62,932 nt of DNA, from contig DASXSF010000090.1 in the NCBI GenBank assembly GCA_036506155.1, forward strand, positions 1-62,932, in the 5' to 3' direction. The position numbers and the translations under genes are program-made. Below are positions 16,659 through 25,074 of the stretch, one piece after another (the stretch's first letter is position 1; each line of letters begins with the position of its first letter). Source of the stretch: DASXRA01 sp036506155 (lineage in GTDB: Bacteria; Actinomycetota; Actinomycetes; Mycobacteriales; Jatrophihabitantaceae). The notes below the pieces were generated by a model that was not told the DNA's origin, searched no databases, and was given only the letters and a program-made list of their open reading frames with translations.

Positions 16659-18899
16659 GTGCGCGGTGCCGGCACGCGCTGGTTGTTTGCCGGGACCGTC
16701 GCCAGTCTCGTCGCGGCGGGTCTGGCGCTCGTGGTGCACGACTCGCCGGCGTCGGCCGCGTCGTCCGCCCCGGGCTCGTTCACGTCGGTGACGCCGGCCC
16801 GGGTGCTGGACACGCGCGACGGCACAGGCGTCCCGGGGGCGGGGGCGCTGGCCGCCCACGCGAATGTGGTGCTGCAGGTGGACGGCCGGGCCGGGGTGCC
16901 GGCGTCCGGGGTGTCGGCGGCGGTCCTGCACGTGACGGTGACCCGCCCGTCGAGCTTCGGATGGGTCGCCGTGTGGGGTGGCGGCGCGCGCCCGGACACG
17001 TCCAGCCTGAACTTCGACGCCGGCAAGACAGTGGCAAACCAGGTGACGACGCCGGTGTCGTCGAACGGGACGGTGTCGCTGTACAACGGCTCGGCCGGGA
17101 CCGTGCAGCTGATCGCCGACATCTCCGGCTACTACGTCGACGGCACCCCGCAAGCCGCCGGCATGTTCGCCTCGGTCACGCCGGATCGGCTGCTGGACAC
17201 GCGTGACGGTACCGGCGTGCCGGCCGCCGGGGCGGTCGCGGCGCATGGGGCCGTGGTGTTGCAGGTGGACGGTCGGGGCGGAGTTCCGGCGTCCCGGGTG
17301 TCGGCGGTCGTGTTGAACGTCGCGGCCACCCAGCCGTCGAGTTACGGCTGGGTAGCGGTGTGGGGTGGCGGTGCGCGCCCGAACGTGTCCAACCTGAACT
17401 TCGACGCCCACACGACGGTGGCGAACCTGGTGACAGTGCCGGTGTCGTCGGACGGGACGGTGTCGTTGTACAACGGCTCGGCGGGCACCGTGCAACTGAT
17501 AGCCGACGTCTTCGGCTACTACCTCGCAGGTGGTCCGTTGCTCGATGGTGGTCTCGGGCCGGTGCCGCCCGACCGGGTGCTGGACACGCGCGATGGCACG
17601 GGCGTGCCGCTCGCAGGGACCGTCGCCGCGGGCGCGACCGTGGTGCTGAAGGTCGGCGGACGGGGCTGGGTGTTGCCGAGCGCGGTGTCGGCGGTCGTGT
17701 TGAACGTTGCGGTGACCCAGCCGTCGAGTTACGGCTGGGTAGCGGTGTGGGGCGCCGGGACACGTCCGGAAACCTCGAGCGTGAACTTCGACGCCGGCAA
17801 GACGGTGGCGAATCTCGTCGTGACGCCGGTGGCTTCGGACGGCACGGTGTCGTTCTACAACGGCTCGGCAGGCACCGTGCAGCTCATCGCCGACGTGTTC
17901 GGGTACGTGCTCGGCGCGGACCGCGGACCGGCACCGGCGGCATCCACCGGCCGCTATGTGCGCAACCTCAGCGACGGTGGTGCGGCCGACGTGAGCACCA
18001 TGCACACGGAGGGCTGTGCGGACGCTGCGGACGACACGGGGACCGGGCCATACCTGCATCTGCTCCACGTCGGCGCGCAGTCGCAGCACGCCCCGCTGTC
18101 GAAGCAGAACCCGGGGGTGGCACTGACCGGTTTCGCTGAGAGTGCGACGCCGCGGCTCACCTATCCGGAGTTGGTCACCGCGCTCGAGGGCTACCTCGAC
18201 GGCTACGTCGGGTGCCGTATCGGCTCGGCATCGGTCACGATCGCGATCGGCACCAACAACGACGGTGATTGGCAGACCTATACCGCTGCGGAGAAGGGCG
18301 CCGACTGGGAAACGCAGGTCATCGAGAAACTCCGCACGTACGTGGCCGGCCAGAACGGGATCGACGTGGTCGGGGCTAACGACATCGAGGCGGGCTTCTC
18401 CAGCAGTGAGGCGGACGCCGAGAACTGGGAAACCGCCTATCTCGGGAAGACGTCCGCCAACCTCATCTATGACGGATCTCTCGACGCGTGCCCGACGGCA
18501 TTCGGCGCGACCGGGTCGTGCGGCTCCGTGTCCGACGACAACGGCATCGTGAAGACCTGGACGCAGGCCCAGTACATCAGGATGACGCACGGGCTGAACC
18601 CGACACGCATCGTCGCCTTGCCGCAGATCTACTACCTGCAACAGGCGTGGCAGTGGGCGAACCTGGCGTTCGCGAGCGGCGGCCGAATCGGGTTCTCCGG
18701 CTCGCTCACCGAGTACGCCGCCGTCGGCGACGGCAGCCAGTACGCGTCCGAGCAGGGCTGGGGCGCGCTGTCCGACGCGCTGGCGGCCGGCGCGCAGGTC
18801 ACCGTCGCGGCTCCGCAATCCGCAACCGACCTGCGGGCGGACTGGCCCGCGAAGACGAGCGCAGCGCGCAACGCGAACGCCACCTTGCCGAACGGCTGA
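16659..18899 (+). CDS. Secreted protein with three tandem DTRDGTG repeats and an uncharacterised C-terminal domain
   Basis: 746 residues with a signal peptide (LFAGTVASLVAAGLALVVH, cut near ASAAS). Three tandem repeats of about 128 residues follow (about 42-169, 170-298, 299-423). Each has R(V/L)LDTRDGTGVP near its start, a VLxVxxTxPSSxGWVAVWG strand, SxNFDA, TVANxV, and ends GSAGTVQLIADxxGYY. Such repeats are common in surface proteins of actinobacteria. Residues 424-746 are a separate domain with alternating strands and helices (TIAIGTNNDGDW, NDIEAGF, TRIVALPQIYYLQQAW); a barrel-like enzyme is possible, but I do not recognise the family. The GTG at 16659 follows TTTGGAGGG. The rplJL promoter starts directly after the stop. 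Confidence 0.75.
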   Translation: MRGAGTRWLFAGTVASLVAAGLALVVHDSPASAASSAPGSFTSVTPARVLDTRDGTGVPGAGALAAHANVVLQVDGRAGVPASGVSAAVLHVTVTRPSSFGWVAVWGGGARPDTSSLNFDAGKTVANQVTTPVSSNGTVSLYNGSAGTVQLIADISGYYVDGTPQAAGMFASVTPDRLLDTRDGTGVPAAGAVAAHGAVVLQVDGRGGVPASRVSAVVLNVAATQPSSYGWVAVWGGGARPNVSNLNFDAHTTVANLVTVPVSSDGTVSLYNGSAGTVQLIADVFGYYLAGGPLLDGGLGPVPPDRVLDTRDGTGVPLAGTVAAGATVVLKVGGRGWVLPSAVSAVVLNVAVTQPSSYGWVAVWGAGTRPETSSVNFDAGKTVANLVVTPVASDGTVSFYNGSAGTVQLIADVFGYVLGADRGPAPAASTGRYVRNLSDGGAADVSTMHTEGCADAADDTGTGPYLHLLHVGAQSQHAPLSKQNPGVALTGFAESATPRLTYPELVTALEGYLDGYVGCRIGSASVTIAIGTNNDGDWQTYTAAEKGADWETQVIEKLRTYVAGQNGIDVVGANDIEAGFSSSEADAENWETAYLGKTSANLIYDGSLDACPTAFGATGSCGSVSDDNGIVKTWTQAQYIRMTHGLNPTRIVALPQIYYLQQAWQWANLAFASGGRIGFSGSLTEYAAVGDGSQYASEQGWGALSDALAAGAQVTVAAPQSATDLRADWPAKTSAARNANATLPNG

Positions 18900-18900
18900 T

Positions 18901-18930
18901 TTGGCGGCCGGCGTAGCCGCCACGTACTCT
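18901..18930 (+). promoter_or_regulatory. Predicted promoter of rplJ-rplL
   Basis: TTGGCG (18901-18906), an 18-base spacer and TACTCT (18925-18930) fit the actinobacterial SigA pattern. It begins one base after the TGA of the surface-protein gene, leaving an L10 leader of about 190 bases. Confidence 0.6.
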
Positions 18931-18937
18931 TGACGGC

Positions 18938-19118
18938 GATCCACCCAAAGACCGCTGGTCGTCGCGTGCGCGCACGCGACCGAACGCCTCCGGATGCGCC
19001 GGAGCGGCCCGCGCAGGTTGGACGGTTCGATGCGACCGTGTCGCCTCGCCCCGTGCGCCCTGCGCCGGGGCGCTTCTCGTCTCCGATGCCGGAACGGCCA
19101 GCCCCGACATCCGGAGAG
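18938..19118 (+). promoter_or_regulatory. Ribosomal protein L10 leader
   Basis: Structured 5' UTR before rplJ. It contains several GC-rich stems, including GTCGCGTGCGCGCACGCGAC and GCGCCCTGCGCCGGGGCGC, and the sequence CCGCGCAGGTTGGACGGTTC. L10 (with L7/L12) binds such leaders to repress its own operon; the position and length fit the family. The boundaries are approximate. Confidence 0.6.
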
Positions 19119-19126
19119 GAGGAAGC

Positions 19127-19684
19127 ATGCCGAATGCCGAGAAGACGGCGGCCGTCGCCGAGATCAGCGAGCAGTTCACCAGCTCGTCCGCTGCGGTGAT
19201 CACCGAGTACCGCGGCCTGTCCGTCAAGCAGCTCACCGAGCTCCGGCGGGCGCTGGGGCGCGAGACGACGTATGCCGTCGTCAAGAACACGCTCACCAAG
19301 CGCGCTGTCGCCGAGGCCGGTGTGGCAATCGACGAGCAGCTTCTCGTCGGCCCGACCGCCATCGCGTTCATCAACGGCGACCCGGTTGCTGCTGCCAAGG
19401 GTCTGCGTGATTTCGCCAGGGCCAACCCCATGCTGGTGATCAAGGGCGGCATCGTCGAGGGCAGGGCACTGTCCGCCGACGAGGTCAACCGCATCGCCGA
19501 CCTCGAGTCCCGCGAGGTGCTGCTAGCAAGTGTCGCCGGCGTCCTCAAGGCACTGCCTACCCGCGCCGCCGGCCTGTTCCAGGCACCGCTGTCGCAGATG
19601 GCCCGCCTGGCGAAGGCGCTCGAAGACAAGCAGCAGCCCACCGGAACCGCAGAGCCCGCAGAAACCGCAGAGCCCGCAGAATAA
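19127..19684 (+). CDS. rplJ: 50S ribosomal protein L10
   Basis: 185 residues. It begins MPNAEKTAAVAEISEQFTSS, followed by the RNA-binding fold (TEYRGLSVKQLTELRRALG and YAVVKNTLTKRA), and ends in a Pro/Ala/Glu repeat (AEPAETAEPAE). It forms the base of the L7/L12 stalk. The ATG follows GAGAGGAGG, and the gene is 12 bases upstream of rplL. Confidence 0.96.
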   Translation: MPNAEKTAAVAEISEQFTSSSAAVITEYRGLSVKQLTELRRALGRETTYAVVKNTLTKRAVAEAGVAIDEQLLVGPTAIAFINGDPVAAAKGLRDFARANPMLVIKGGIVEGRALSADEVNRIADLESREVLLASVAGVLKALPTRAAGLFQAPLSQMARLAKALEDKQQPTGTAEPAETAEPAE

Positions 19685-19696
19685 GGAGAAACCACA

Positions 19697-20089
19697 ATGG
19701 CAAAGCTCAGCAACACCGAGCTGCTCGACGCGTTCAAGGAGATGACGCTGCTCGAGCTCTCGGACTTCGTCAAGCAGTTCGAGGAGACATTCGACGTCAC
19801 CGCTGCCGCACCGGTGGCGGCCGTCGCCGCGCCGGCCGGCCCGGGTGGCGGCGCGCCGGCCGAGGCGGCCGAGGAGAAGGACGAGTTCGACGTCATCCTT
19901 GAGGCCGCAGGCGAGAAGAAGATTCAGGTCATCAAGGAGGTTCGTACCCTCACGAGCCTCGGCCTGGGCGAGGCCAAGGCGCTCGTCGACGGCGCGCCGA
20001 AGCCCGTTCTCGAGAAGGTCAACAAGGAAGCCGCCGACAAGGCGAAGGCTGCCCTCGAGGGCGCCGGCGCCACGGTCACCCTCAAGTAG
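19697..20089 (+). CDS. rplL: 50S ribosomal protein L7/L12
   Basis: 130 residues: N-terminal dimerisation helix (MAKLSNTELLDAFKEMTLLELSDFVKQFEE), an Ala/Gly/Pro hinge at about 35-58, and the factor-binding C-terminal domain (EKDEFDVILEAAGEKKIQVIKEVR ... GLGEAKALVDGAPKPV). It recruits EF-G and EF-Tu during translation. AAGGAG precedes the ATG. Confidence 0.97.
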   Translation: MAKLSNTELLDAFKEMTLLELSDFVKQFEETFDVTAAAPVAAVAAPAGPGGGAPAEAAEEKDEFDVILEAAGEKKIQVIKEVRTLTSLGLGEAKALVDGAPKPVLEKVNKEAADKAKAALEGAGATVTLK

Positions 20090-20095
20090 CCCGGC

Positions 20096-20129
20096 AAGTG
20101 GCGGCTCCGCCAGGGCGGGGCCGCCCTTC
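20096..20129 (+). terminator. Double-hairpin terminator after rplL
   Basis: GGCGG-CT-CCGCC (20100-20111) is followed at once by AGGGCGG...CCGCCCT (20112-20127) and TT. It stands between rplL and the convergent DUF2236 gene and could serve both. Confidence 0.55.
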
Positions 20130-20134
20130 CGCGC

Positions 20135-20920
20135 TCACCGGCCTGCGCGTCGGCGCCGCTGCAGGTCGCGCAGATAGACCCTGACGCCCGCATGCCGCAC
20201 CGGGGCCGGAACGTACGGATAGGTATGGCGCGCGACGGCGAAGCCGGTGTCGAGCGCACGCTGGCGCGCAGCTGACCACGACAGGCCGAAGCCGTCGCGG
20301 ATGCGTGCCGGTAGCAGCCCTACCGTGACCAGCCGGTTTACGGGAGCCAGCGGCCGGAGCGCTACCGGAATGTTCGCCGGATACAGCACCCCCCGCGCGA
20401 TCCCGCGAGCCTCGTCGCTCACCTCGAGCGTCGCGATCATGCAGTCCCAGTAGGCACGAAACGTGTTCACGTCAGCCGGCCACTTGTCGGCCGGACAGCG
20501 CAGAGCCGTGGCCAGCACGCCGTACTCGCGAAGCAGTTCGCCGCGCTGCTCAGCCGGCAACGGGCCCATGACCCGCTCATACAGCATGACTGTACTTTCG
20601 TACAAGGTGGCGCCGACCCATACCTGAAGGTCGGGATCGCTCGCCGAATATCCAGGTCCGACGATGCGGCGATGCACGGCATTGACGACGTCGGCGACGT
20701 GCTGCATCTCCCTGCTGTCGCCGTACACGATGCCGAGCATGTATCCCACCGTCCTGCGCATACGATGCAACGGCCGCTGCTGGAAGTCGCTGTAGGCGGC
20801 GACGCCGGCTGCCACCTTGGGGTGCGCGACCTGGAGCAGGATCGCCCGGCTGCCGGCCGCGATGAGCACGCCCTCGGCTGAGACGCGGCGGATCACCGCG
20901 TCGTCGGCGAACGGCTCCAC
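20135..20920 (-). CDS. DUF2236 (MpaB/Lcp-like) oxygenase-family protein
   Basis: 261 residues of the DUF2236 family, which includes the haem-containing rubber oxygenase Lcp and fungal MpaB. Conserved-looking segments are the N-terminal LLQVAHPKVAAGVAAYSDF, the RMRRTVGYMLGIVYG helix, and VNAVHRRIVGPGYSASDPDLQVWVGATL with its HRR. The His residues of these segments are the likely haem ligands by family analogy. The substrate is unknown. It faces rplL and is divergent from a degenerate acyl-CoA synthetase, with a palindromic element between. Confidence 0.85.
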   Translation of the reverse strand: MEPFADDAVIRRVSAEGVLIAAGSRAILLQVAHPKVAAGVAAYSDFQQRPLHRMRRTVGYMLGIVYGDSREMQHVADVVNAVHRRIVGPGYSASDPDLQVWVGATLYESTVMLYERVMGPLPAEQRGELLREYGVLATALRCPADKWPADVNTFRAYWDCMIATLEVSDEARGIARGVLYPANIPVALRPLAPVNRLVTVGLLPARIRDGFGLSWSAARQRALDTGFAVARHTYPYVPAPVRHAGVRVYLRDLQRRRRAGR

Positions 20921-20927
20921 GCTGACC

Positions 20928-20974
20928 GATTGTGCAAGATTCGCTCGTCTCAGACGAGGAATTCTTGCTCGATC
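20928..20974. repeat. 47-bp palindromic repeat, copy B
   Basis: The element runs from GATTGTGCAAGATTCGC to GAATTCTTGCTCGATC around CTCGTCTCAGACGAG. It has the same 47-base length, GATC end, inner GCAAG/CTTGC and TCTCAGA centre as the copies at 16521 and 49594. It lies in the 158-base intergenic region between the DUF2236 gene and the divergent acyl-CoA synthetase-like gene. Confidence 0.72.
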
Positions 20975-21041
20975 GAAGAGGTGGACGCCGACGCTTGATC
21001 AGCCGCCCCGCTACCCCTACGGTGTCGATCAACCCCAGTTG

Positions 21042-21098
21042 CCTGCGACCGCCATGGGCTGTCGTTGGGGAGTTTTGCATGCTCAAAACGGTCGCAGG
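21042..21098. repeat. Nested inverted repeat at the start of the acyl-CoA synthetase-like gene
   Basis: CCTGCGACCG (21042-21051) is mirrored by CGGTCGCAGG (21089-21098). Inside, GTTTTG and CAAAAC flank CATGCT, which contains the proposed ATG. The resulting RNA hairpin would bury the start codon. Confidence 0.6.
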
Positions 21099-22314
21099 TG
21101 CTCGGCTCCGGGTTACGCGCGCTAGGTGGGCGCTTGCCGGGGCGCGGATCCTCCAGGGTGCGGGGCTGCTCCGGCTGGCGCATCCGGTCATGACAGTGCG
21201 GGACGGCCGGGAGCTGCGCCTGTGGGGCGCGCTGGCGGGCACCGTTCGGGTCGCGGCGCGCCGTCGGCCTGATGCGCTCGGCGTGGTAGACGACCGCGGC
21301 GCACTGACGCTCGGTGATCTCGACCGCCGCTCCAACGCGCTGGCCTGGGCCTGGCGCGGACAGGGCGTGCGGCAGGATTCAGCGGTCGGCGTGCTGTGCC
21401 GCAACCACCGCGGACTACTCGACGCGGTGTTCGCCGCCGGCAAGCTCGGCGCCCAGGTTGTGCTGCTCGATATTGAGCTGCGCGCAACCGCGCTGGTCGA
21501 CGCCATCCAGCACGAAGGCGTGACGGCGCTGGTATACGACGACGAGTTCGCGCATCTGCTTACGGCGCTGCCGGACCGCGTGGGCCGCTTCGCAGCGTGG
21601 GCCGGCGCGAACCACGCCGCCGTCGCGCTGGACGAGTTGATCGCCGCCGCGCCGCCGCACGAACCGCCGCGCCCCGCCGAGCCGGGCGGGCTCGTGCTGC
21701 TCGCTCCGTCTCGCAGGGGCATGAGCCGGGGAGTGCCGTGCTGGGCGGACCCGACACGCGTCGCGGCGCGGTTCCTCGAGCGGATCCCGCTGCGGCCCGG
21801 CGACGCGATACTCGTCGCCGCGCCGCTGTGGCACATCGCCGGGCTGGTCCCCTGCATGGTCGCGCTTGCGCTCGGTTGCCCGGTCGTGCTGTGCCGCCTT
21901 GGCGAGCCGCGGGCAGTGGCAGCGGTGCTGGACCGGTACGGGTGCCCGGTGCTGGCGGCAACGCCGGAACAGCTGCCGCGGCTGCCCGGGCCGGCGCGCG
22001 CCGTGCTCAGCTGCGGCGCGCCCGACACCGCGGTTGCCGCCGGTCTCGGCGACGCGCTGTATGCCTGGTACGGCACGCCCTCGTTGCCGGTGCTCGCAGT
22101 GGCAACCCCGCAGGACTGGCGGGCCGCACCCGGCACAGTCGGCCCGGCCGCGTTCGGCTGCCGGCTCACGGTACTTGGTCCCGACGGCCGGCCCGCCGGG
22201 ATCGGCCAGGTCGGCCGAGTGCAGGTGCTCGATCTGCCGGCGGGCGAGGCGCAACGTCCGCAGGGGCACATCGGCCGCGTGGACGCCCGTGGCCGGCTGG
22301 TGATCGTCGAATGA
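21079..22314 (+). CDS. Degenerate, truncated acyl-CoA synthetase-like protein (AMP-binding N-domain only)
   Basis: 411 residues related to FadD-type adenylating enzymes: GALTLGDLDRRSNALAWAW, GVLCRNHRGLLDAVFAAGKLGAQVVLLD, APLWHIAG, and WYGTPSLPVLAVATPQDWRAAPGTVG. The catalytic P-loop, normally LLTSGTTGxPKG, reads LLAPSRRGMSRGV, so the Ser/Thr/Gly run and the Lys are lost. The protein ends at GRVDARGRLVIVE, where the hinge and C-terminal domain should begin. It probably cannot adenylate; it may be a decaying gene or a repurposed pseudoenzyme. The ATG chosen lies in an inverted repeat, so the start is uncertain. Confidence 0.65.
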   Translation: MLKTVAGARLRVTRARWALAGARILQGAGLLRLAHPVMTVRDGRELRLWGALAGTVRVAARRRPDALGVVDDRGALTLGDLDRRSNALAWAWRGQGVRQDSAVGVLCRNHRGLLDAVFAAGKLGAQVVLLDIELRATALVDAIQHEGVTALVYDDEFAHLLTALPDRVGRFAAWAGANHAAVALDELIAAAPPHEPPRPAEPGGLVLLAPSRRGMSRGVPCWADPTRVAARFLERIPLRPGDAILVAAPLWHIAGLVPCMVALALGCPVVLCRLGEPRAVAAVLDRYGCPVLAATPEQLPRLPGPARAVLSCGAPDTAVAAGLGDALYAWYGTPSLPVLAVATPQDWRAAPGTVGPAAFGCRLTVLGPDGRPAGIGQVGRVQVLDLPAGEAQRPQGHIGRVDARGRLVIVE

Positions 22315-22336
22315 CTCGTGGGCTCACATGACCCGT

Positions 22337-22348
22337 TACCGGCCGGTA
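22337..22348. promoter_or_regulatory. 12-bp palindrome upstream of mceG
   Basis: TACCGGCCGGTA is a perfect palindrome within GTTACCGGCCGGTACC, 70 bases before the mceG start and 22 bases after the preceding stop. It could be an operator for the mce operon; no regulator is encoded next to it. Confidence 0.3.
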
Positions 22349-22418
22349 CCTGGCTCGTTAAGCCGTTACGCCGGTCACGCAAAGGGCTGGTCTGCCGACC
22401 GTCAGGAAGGGGACGAGC

Positions 22419-23453
22419 GTGGGCATCGAAGTTGCCATCTCGGAGCTGACCAAGTCGTTCGGTCGGCAGCTGATCTGGGGCGATGTCACGCTGACCCTGC
22501 CGGCGGGCGAAGTGTCCGTACTGCTCGGCCCGTCCGGCACGGGAAAGTCGGTGTTCCTGAAGTCGCTGATCGGCCTGCTCAAGCCGGACCGAGGCTCGAT
22601 CGTCATCCGCGACGTCGACATCGCACGCTGCCGCGAGCACCAGCTCTACGAGACCCGCAAGCTGTTCGGTGTGCTGTTCCAGGACGGCGCGCTGTTCGGC
22701 TCGATGAACCTTTTCGACAACGTCGCATTCCCGCTGCGCGAGCACACCCGCAAGAGCGAGCGCGAGATCAAGCGCATCGTCGTCGACAAGATGACCATGG
22801 TCGGCCTTCAAGGCAACGAGAAGAAGCTGCCCGGGGAGATCTCCGGTGGTATGCGCAAGCGGGCCGGCCTCGCCCGGGCGCTCGTGCTCGACCCGGAGAT
22901 CATCCTGGTGGACGAGCCGGATTCCGGCCTCGATCCGGTGCGCACGACCTACATCAGCCAGCTTTTCGTCGACGTCAACGCGCAAACCGACGCCACCTTC
23001 TTGATCGTCACGCACAACATCAACCTCGCGCGCACCGTGCCCGACAACATCGGAATGTTGTTCGGCAAGCGGCTGGTGATGTTCGGTCCCCGCGATGTGC
23101 TGCTGACCAGCGAGGAACCCGTGGTCAAGCAGTTCATCAACGGCCGCATGGACGGCCCGATCGGCATGAGCGAGGAGAAGGACCGCGCGACGATGGCCGC
23201 AGAGCGGGCCATGTTCGAGGCGGGTCACCACGCCGGCGGCGTTGATGAGGTCATCGGCGTGCCGCCGCAGTTGCGTCCCACACCGGGCCTGCCGAAACGT
23301 GCGGCGGCGGCGCGCCGGCAGCGGCGCGTGCTGGACATGCTGCACACGCTGCCGCCTGCGGCTCAGGAGGCGGTGCGTGATGCGCTCGACCAGGAACACC
23401 GGCAGGACGCGGCGTACCAGCAGGCGGTCGTCCGGCACGGTGTCCCCGACTGA
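22419..23453 (+). CDS. mceG: Mce transporter ATP-binding protein MceG (Mkl/MlaF family)
   Basis: ATPase that drives Mce lipid import (344 residues). It has Walker A GPSGTGKS, a Q-loop in LFQDGALF, signature SGGMRKRAGLARAL, Walker B IILVDEPDSGLDP and switch His in IVTHN. The C-terminal extension of about 90 residues beyond the ABC domain is typical of MceG. The GTG start follows AAGGGGACG. Its TGA overlaps the yrbEA ATG, so the ATPase is cotranscribed with the permeases. In M. tuberculosis the lone mkl gene lies between rplL and rpoB, the same neighbourhood. Confidence 0.93.
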   Translation: MGIEVAISELTKSFGRQLIWGDVTLTLPAGEVSVLLGPSGTGKSVFLKSLIGLLKPDRGSIVIRDVDIARCREHQLYETRKLFGVLFQDGALFGSMNLFDNVAFPLREHTRKSEREIKRIVVDKMTMVGLQGNEKKLPGEISGGMRKRAGLARALVLDPEIILVDEPDSGLDPVRTTYISQLFVDVNAQTDATFLIVTHNINLARTVPDNIGMLFGKRLVMFGPRDVLLTSEEPVVKQFINGRMDGPIGMSEEKDRATMAAERAMFEAGHHAGGVDEVIGVPPQLRPTPGLPKRAAAARRQRRVLDMLHTLPPAAQEAVRDALDQEHRQDAAYQQAVVRHGVPD

Positions 23454-24229
23454 TGGCCGGCCTTTCTCCGGTCGCCGGCGTCAGGCAAAGCGGGCGGTTA
23501 TTCGCGCTGTTCTTGGACGTCGCCCGCCTGACGTTCCGGCGACCGTTCCAGTTTCGCGAGTTCATCCAGCAGGCCTGGTTCATCGCGAGCGTGACGATAC
23601 TGCCCACGGCGCTCGTGTCGATCCCGTTCGGTGCGGTAATCGCGCTGCAACTAGGCAGCCTCACCCGGCAGTTGGGCGCGCAGTCGTTCACCGGCGCGGC
23701 GAGCGTGCTCGCGATCGTGCGCGAGGCCAGCCCCATCGTGGTCGCCCTGCTCATCGCCGGCGCGGGTGGCTCGGCGATCTGTGCCGACCTCGGCAGCCGC
23801 AAGATCCGCGACGAGATCGACGCGATGGAGGTGCTGGGTATCTCGGTGGTGCAGCGGCTCGTAGTGCCGCGCACGCTCGCGGCCATGCTCGTCGCGCTTG
23901 CCCTGAACGGCCTGGTCAGCGTGGTGGGCGTCGCAGGCGGCTACTTCTTCAACGTGATCTTGCAGGGAGGTACGCCGGGCGCGTACCTGGCGAGCTTCTC
24001 GGCGCTGGCCCAGATCCAGGACCTATGGGCGGGCGAGATCAAGGCGCTGATCTTCGGCGCCATCGCGGCGATCGTCGCGTCCTACAAGGGCCTTAACGCC
24101 GGCGGCGGCCCGAAGGGCGTCGGCGACGCGGTGAACCAATCCGTCGTCATCACGTTCCTGCTGCTGTTCTTCGTGAACTTCGTGCTCACTGCGGTGTACC
24201 TCCAGATCGTTCCGGCCAAGGGGTCGTGA
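23453..24229 (+). CDS. MlaE/YrbE-family permease, subunit A
   Basis: 258-residue integral membrane protein with about five helices and the MlaE signature region KIRDEIDAMEVLGISVVQRLVVPR, which contacts the ATPase. It forms the channel with the next gene product. The start overlaps the mceG stop as TGATG, and the stop overlaps the yrbEB start in the same way. YrbE pairs always accompany mce genes in actinobacteria. Confidence 0.92.
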   Translation: MAGLSPVAGVRQSGRLFALFLDVARLTFRRPFQFREFIQQAWFIASVTILPTALVSIPFGAVIALQLGSLTRQLGAQSFTGAASVLAIVREASPIVVALLIAGAGGSAICADLGSRKIRDEIDAMEVLGISVVQRLVVPRTLAAMLVALALNGLVSVVGVAGGYFFNVILQGGTPGAYLASFSALAQIQDLWAGEIKALIFGAIAAIVASYKGLNAGGGPKGVGDAVNQSVVITFLLLFFVNFVLTAVYLQIVPAKGS

Positions 24230-25074
24230 TGGCGATCGCGGAGCTGACCGCCGGCGTGCGCCGGGTCGCGCGTAGGCCAGGGGAGACGCTCGACACGCTC
24301 GGCGAGCAGATGTCGTTCTACGCACGTGCGATCGCGTGGACGCCACGCACCGTGCGCCGCTACAAGAAGGAAGTACTGCGACTGCTGGCCGAGGTCACCT
24401 TCGGCAGTGGCGCGCTGGCCGTCATCGGCGGCACGGTCGGAGTGATCGCGTTCTTGTCGTTCTTCACCGGCACCGAGGTGGGCCTACAAGGCTACGCGGC
24501 GCTCAACCAGATCGGCACCAGCGCGTTCACCGGCTTCATCTCCGCGTACTTCAACACTCGCGAGATCGCCCCGCTGGCCGCCGGCCTGGCACTGTCGGCG
24601 ACGGTCGGATGTGGATTCACCGCACAGCTCGGCGCGATGCGAATCAGCGAGGAGATCGATGCGCTCGAGGTGATGGCCGTACCGAGCCTGCCGTTTCTGG
24701 TGACGTCGCGGCTGATCGCCGGCTTCATCGCGGTGATCCCGCTGTACGTGATCGGGCTGCTGTCGTCGTACCTGGCGACCCGGACGATAACAACGGTCTA
24801 CTACCAGCAGTCGACGGGCACCTACGACCACTACTTCCACCTGTTCCTGCCGGCCGGCGACATCTACCGCTCGTTCGTCAAGGTGCTGATCTTCGCTGTC
24901 GTGGTCATGCTCGTGCACTGCTATTACGGATATACGGCGAAGGGCGGCCCGGCCGGCGTGGGCGTAGCGGTGGGCCGAGCGGTGCGCACCAGCATCGTCG
25001 CCATCAACGTCATCGACCTGTTCCTGTCGCTGGCGATGTGGGGCGCTACCACGACCGTACGGCTGGGCGGATGA
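24229..25074 (+). CDS. MlaE/YrbE-family permease, subunit B
   Basis: 281 residues, the second permease of the Mce transporter. After a polar N-terminal stretch it has the MlaE core with RISEEIDALEVMAVPSLPFLVTSR, the coupling-helix equivalent. I start it at the ATG 24229, which overlaps the preceding TGA; a GTG one codon earlier is possible. Its stop overlaps the mceA ATG (ATGA). Confidence 0.9.
   Translation: MAIAELTAGVRRVARRPGETLDTLGEQMSFYARAIAWTPRTVRRYKKEVLRLLAEVTFGSGALAVIGGTVGVIAFLSFFTGTEVGLQGYAALNQIGTSAFTGFISAYFNTREIAPLAAGLALSATVGCGFTAQLGAMRISEEIDALEVMAVPSLPFLVTSRLIAGFIAVIPLYVIGLLSSYLATRTITTVYYQQSTGTYDHYFHLFLPAGDIYRSFVKVLIFAVVVMLVHCYYGYTAKGGPAGVGVAVGRAVRTSIVAINVIDLFLSLAMWGATTTVRLGG

Noticed and set aside
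16690..17930. Near-identical 385-bp units as a mobile or recombining DNA repeat
   Set aside because: They are in-frame tandem protein domains with diverged codons, a common design of surface proteins.
16137..18944. 935-codon minus-strand frame opposite the surface-protein gene
   Set aside because: It is a shadow of the repeated DTRDGTG coding sequence, Arg/His-rich with no signal or motif, and no ribosome-binding site.
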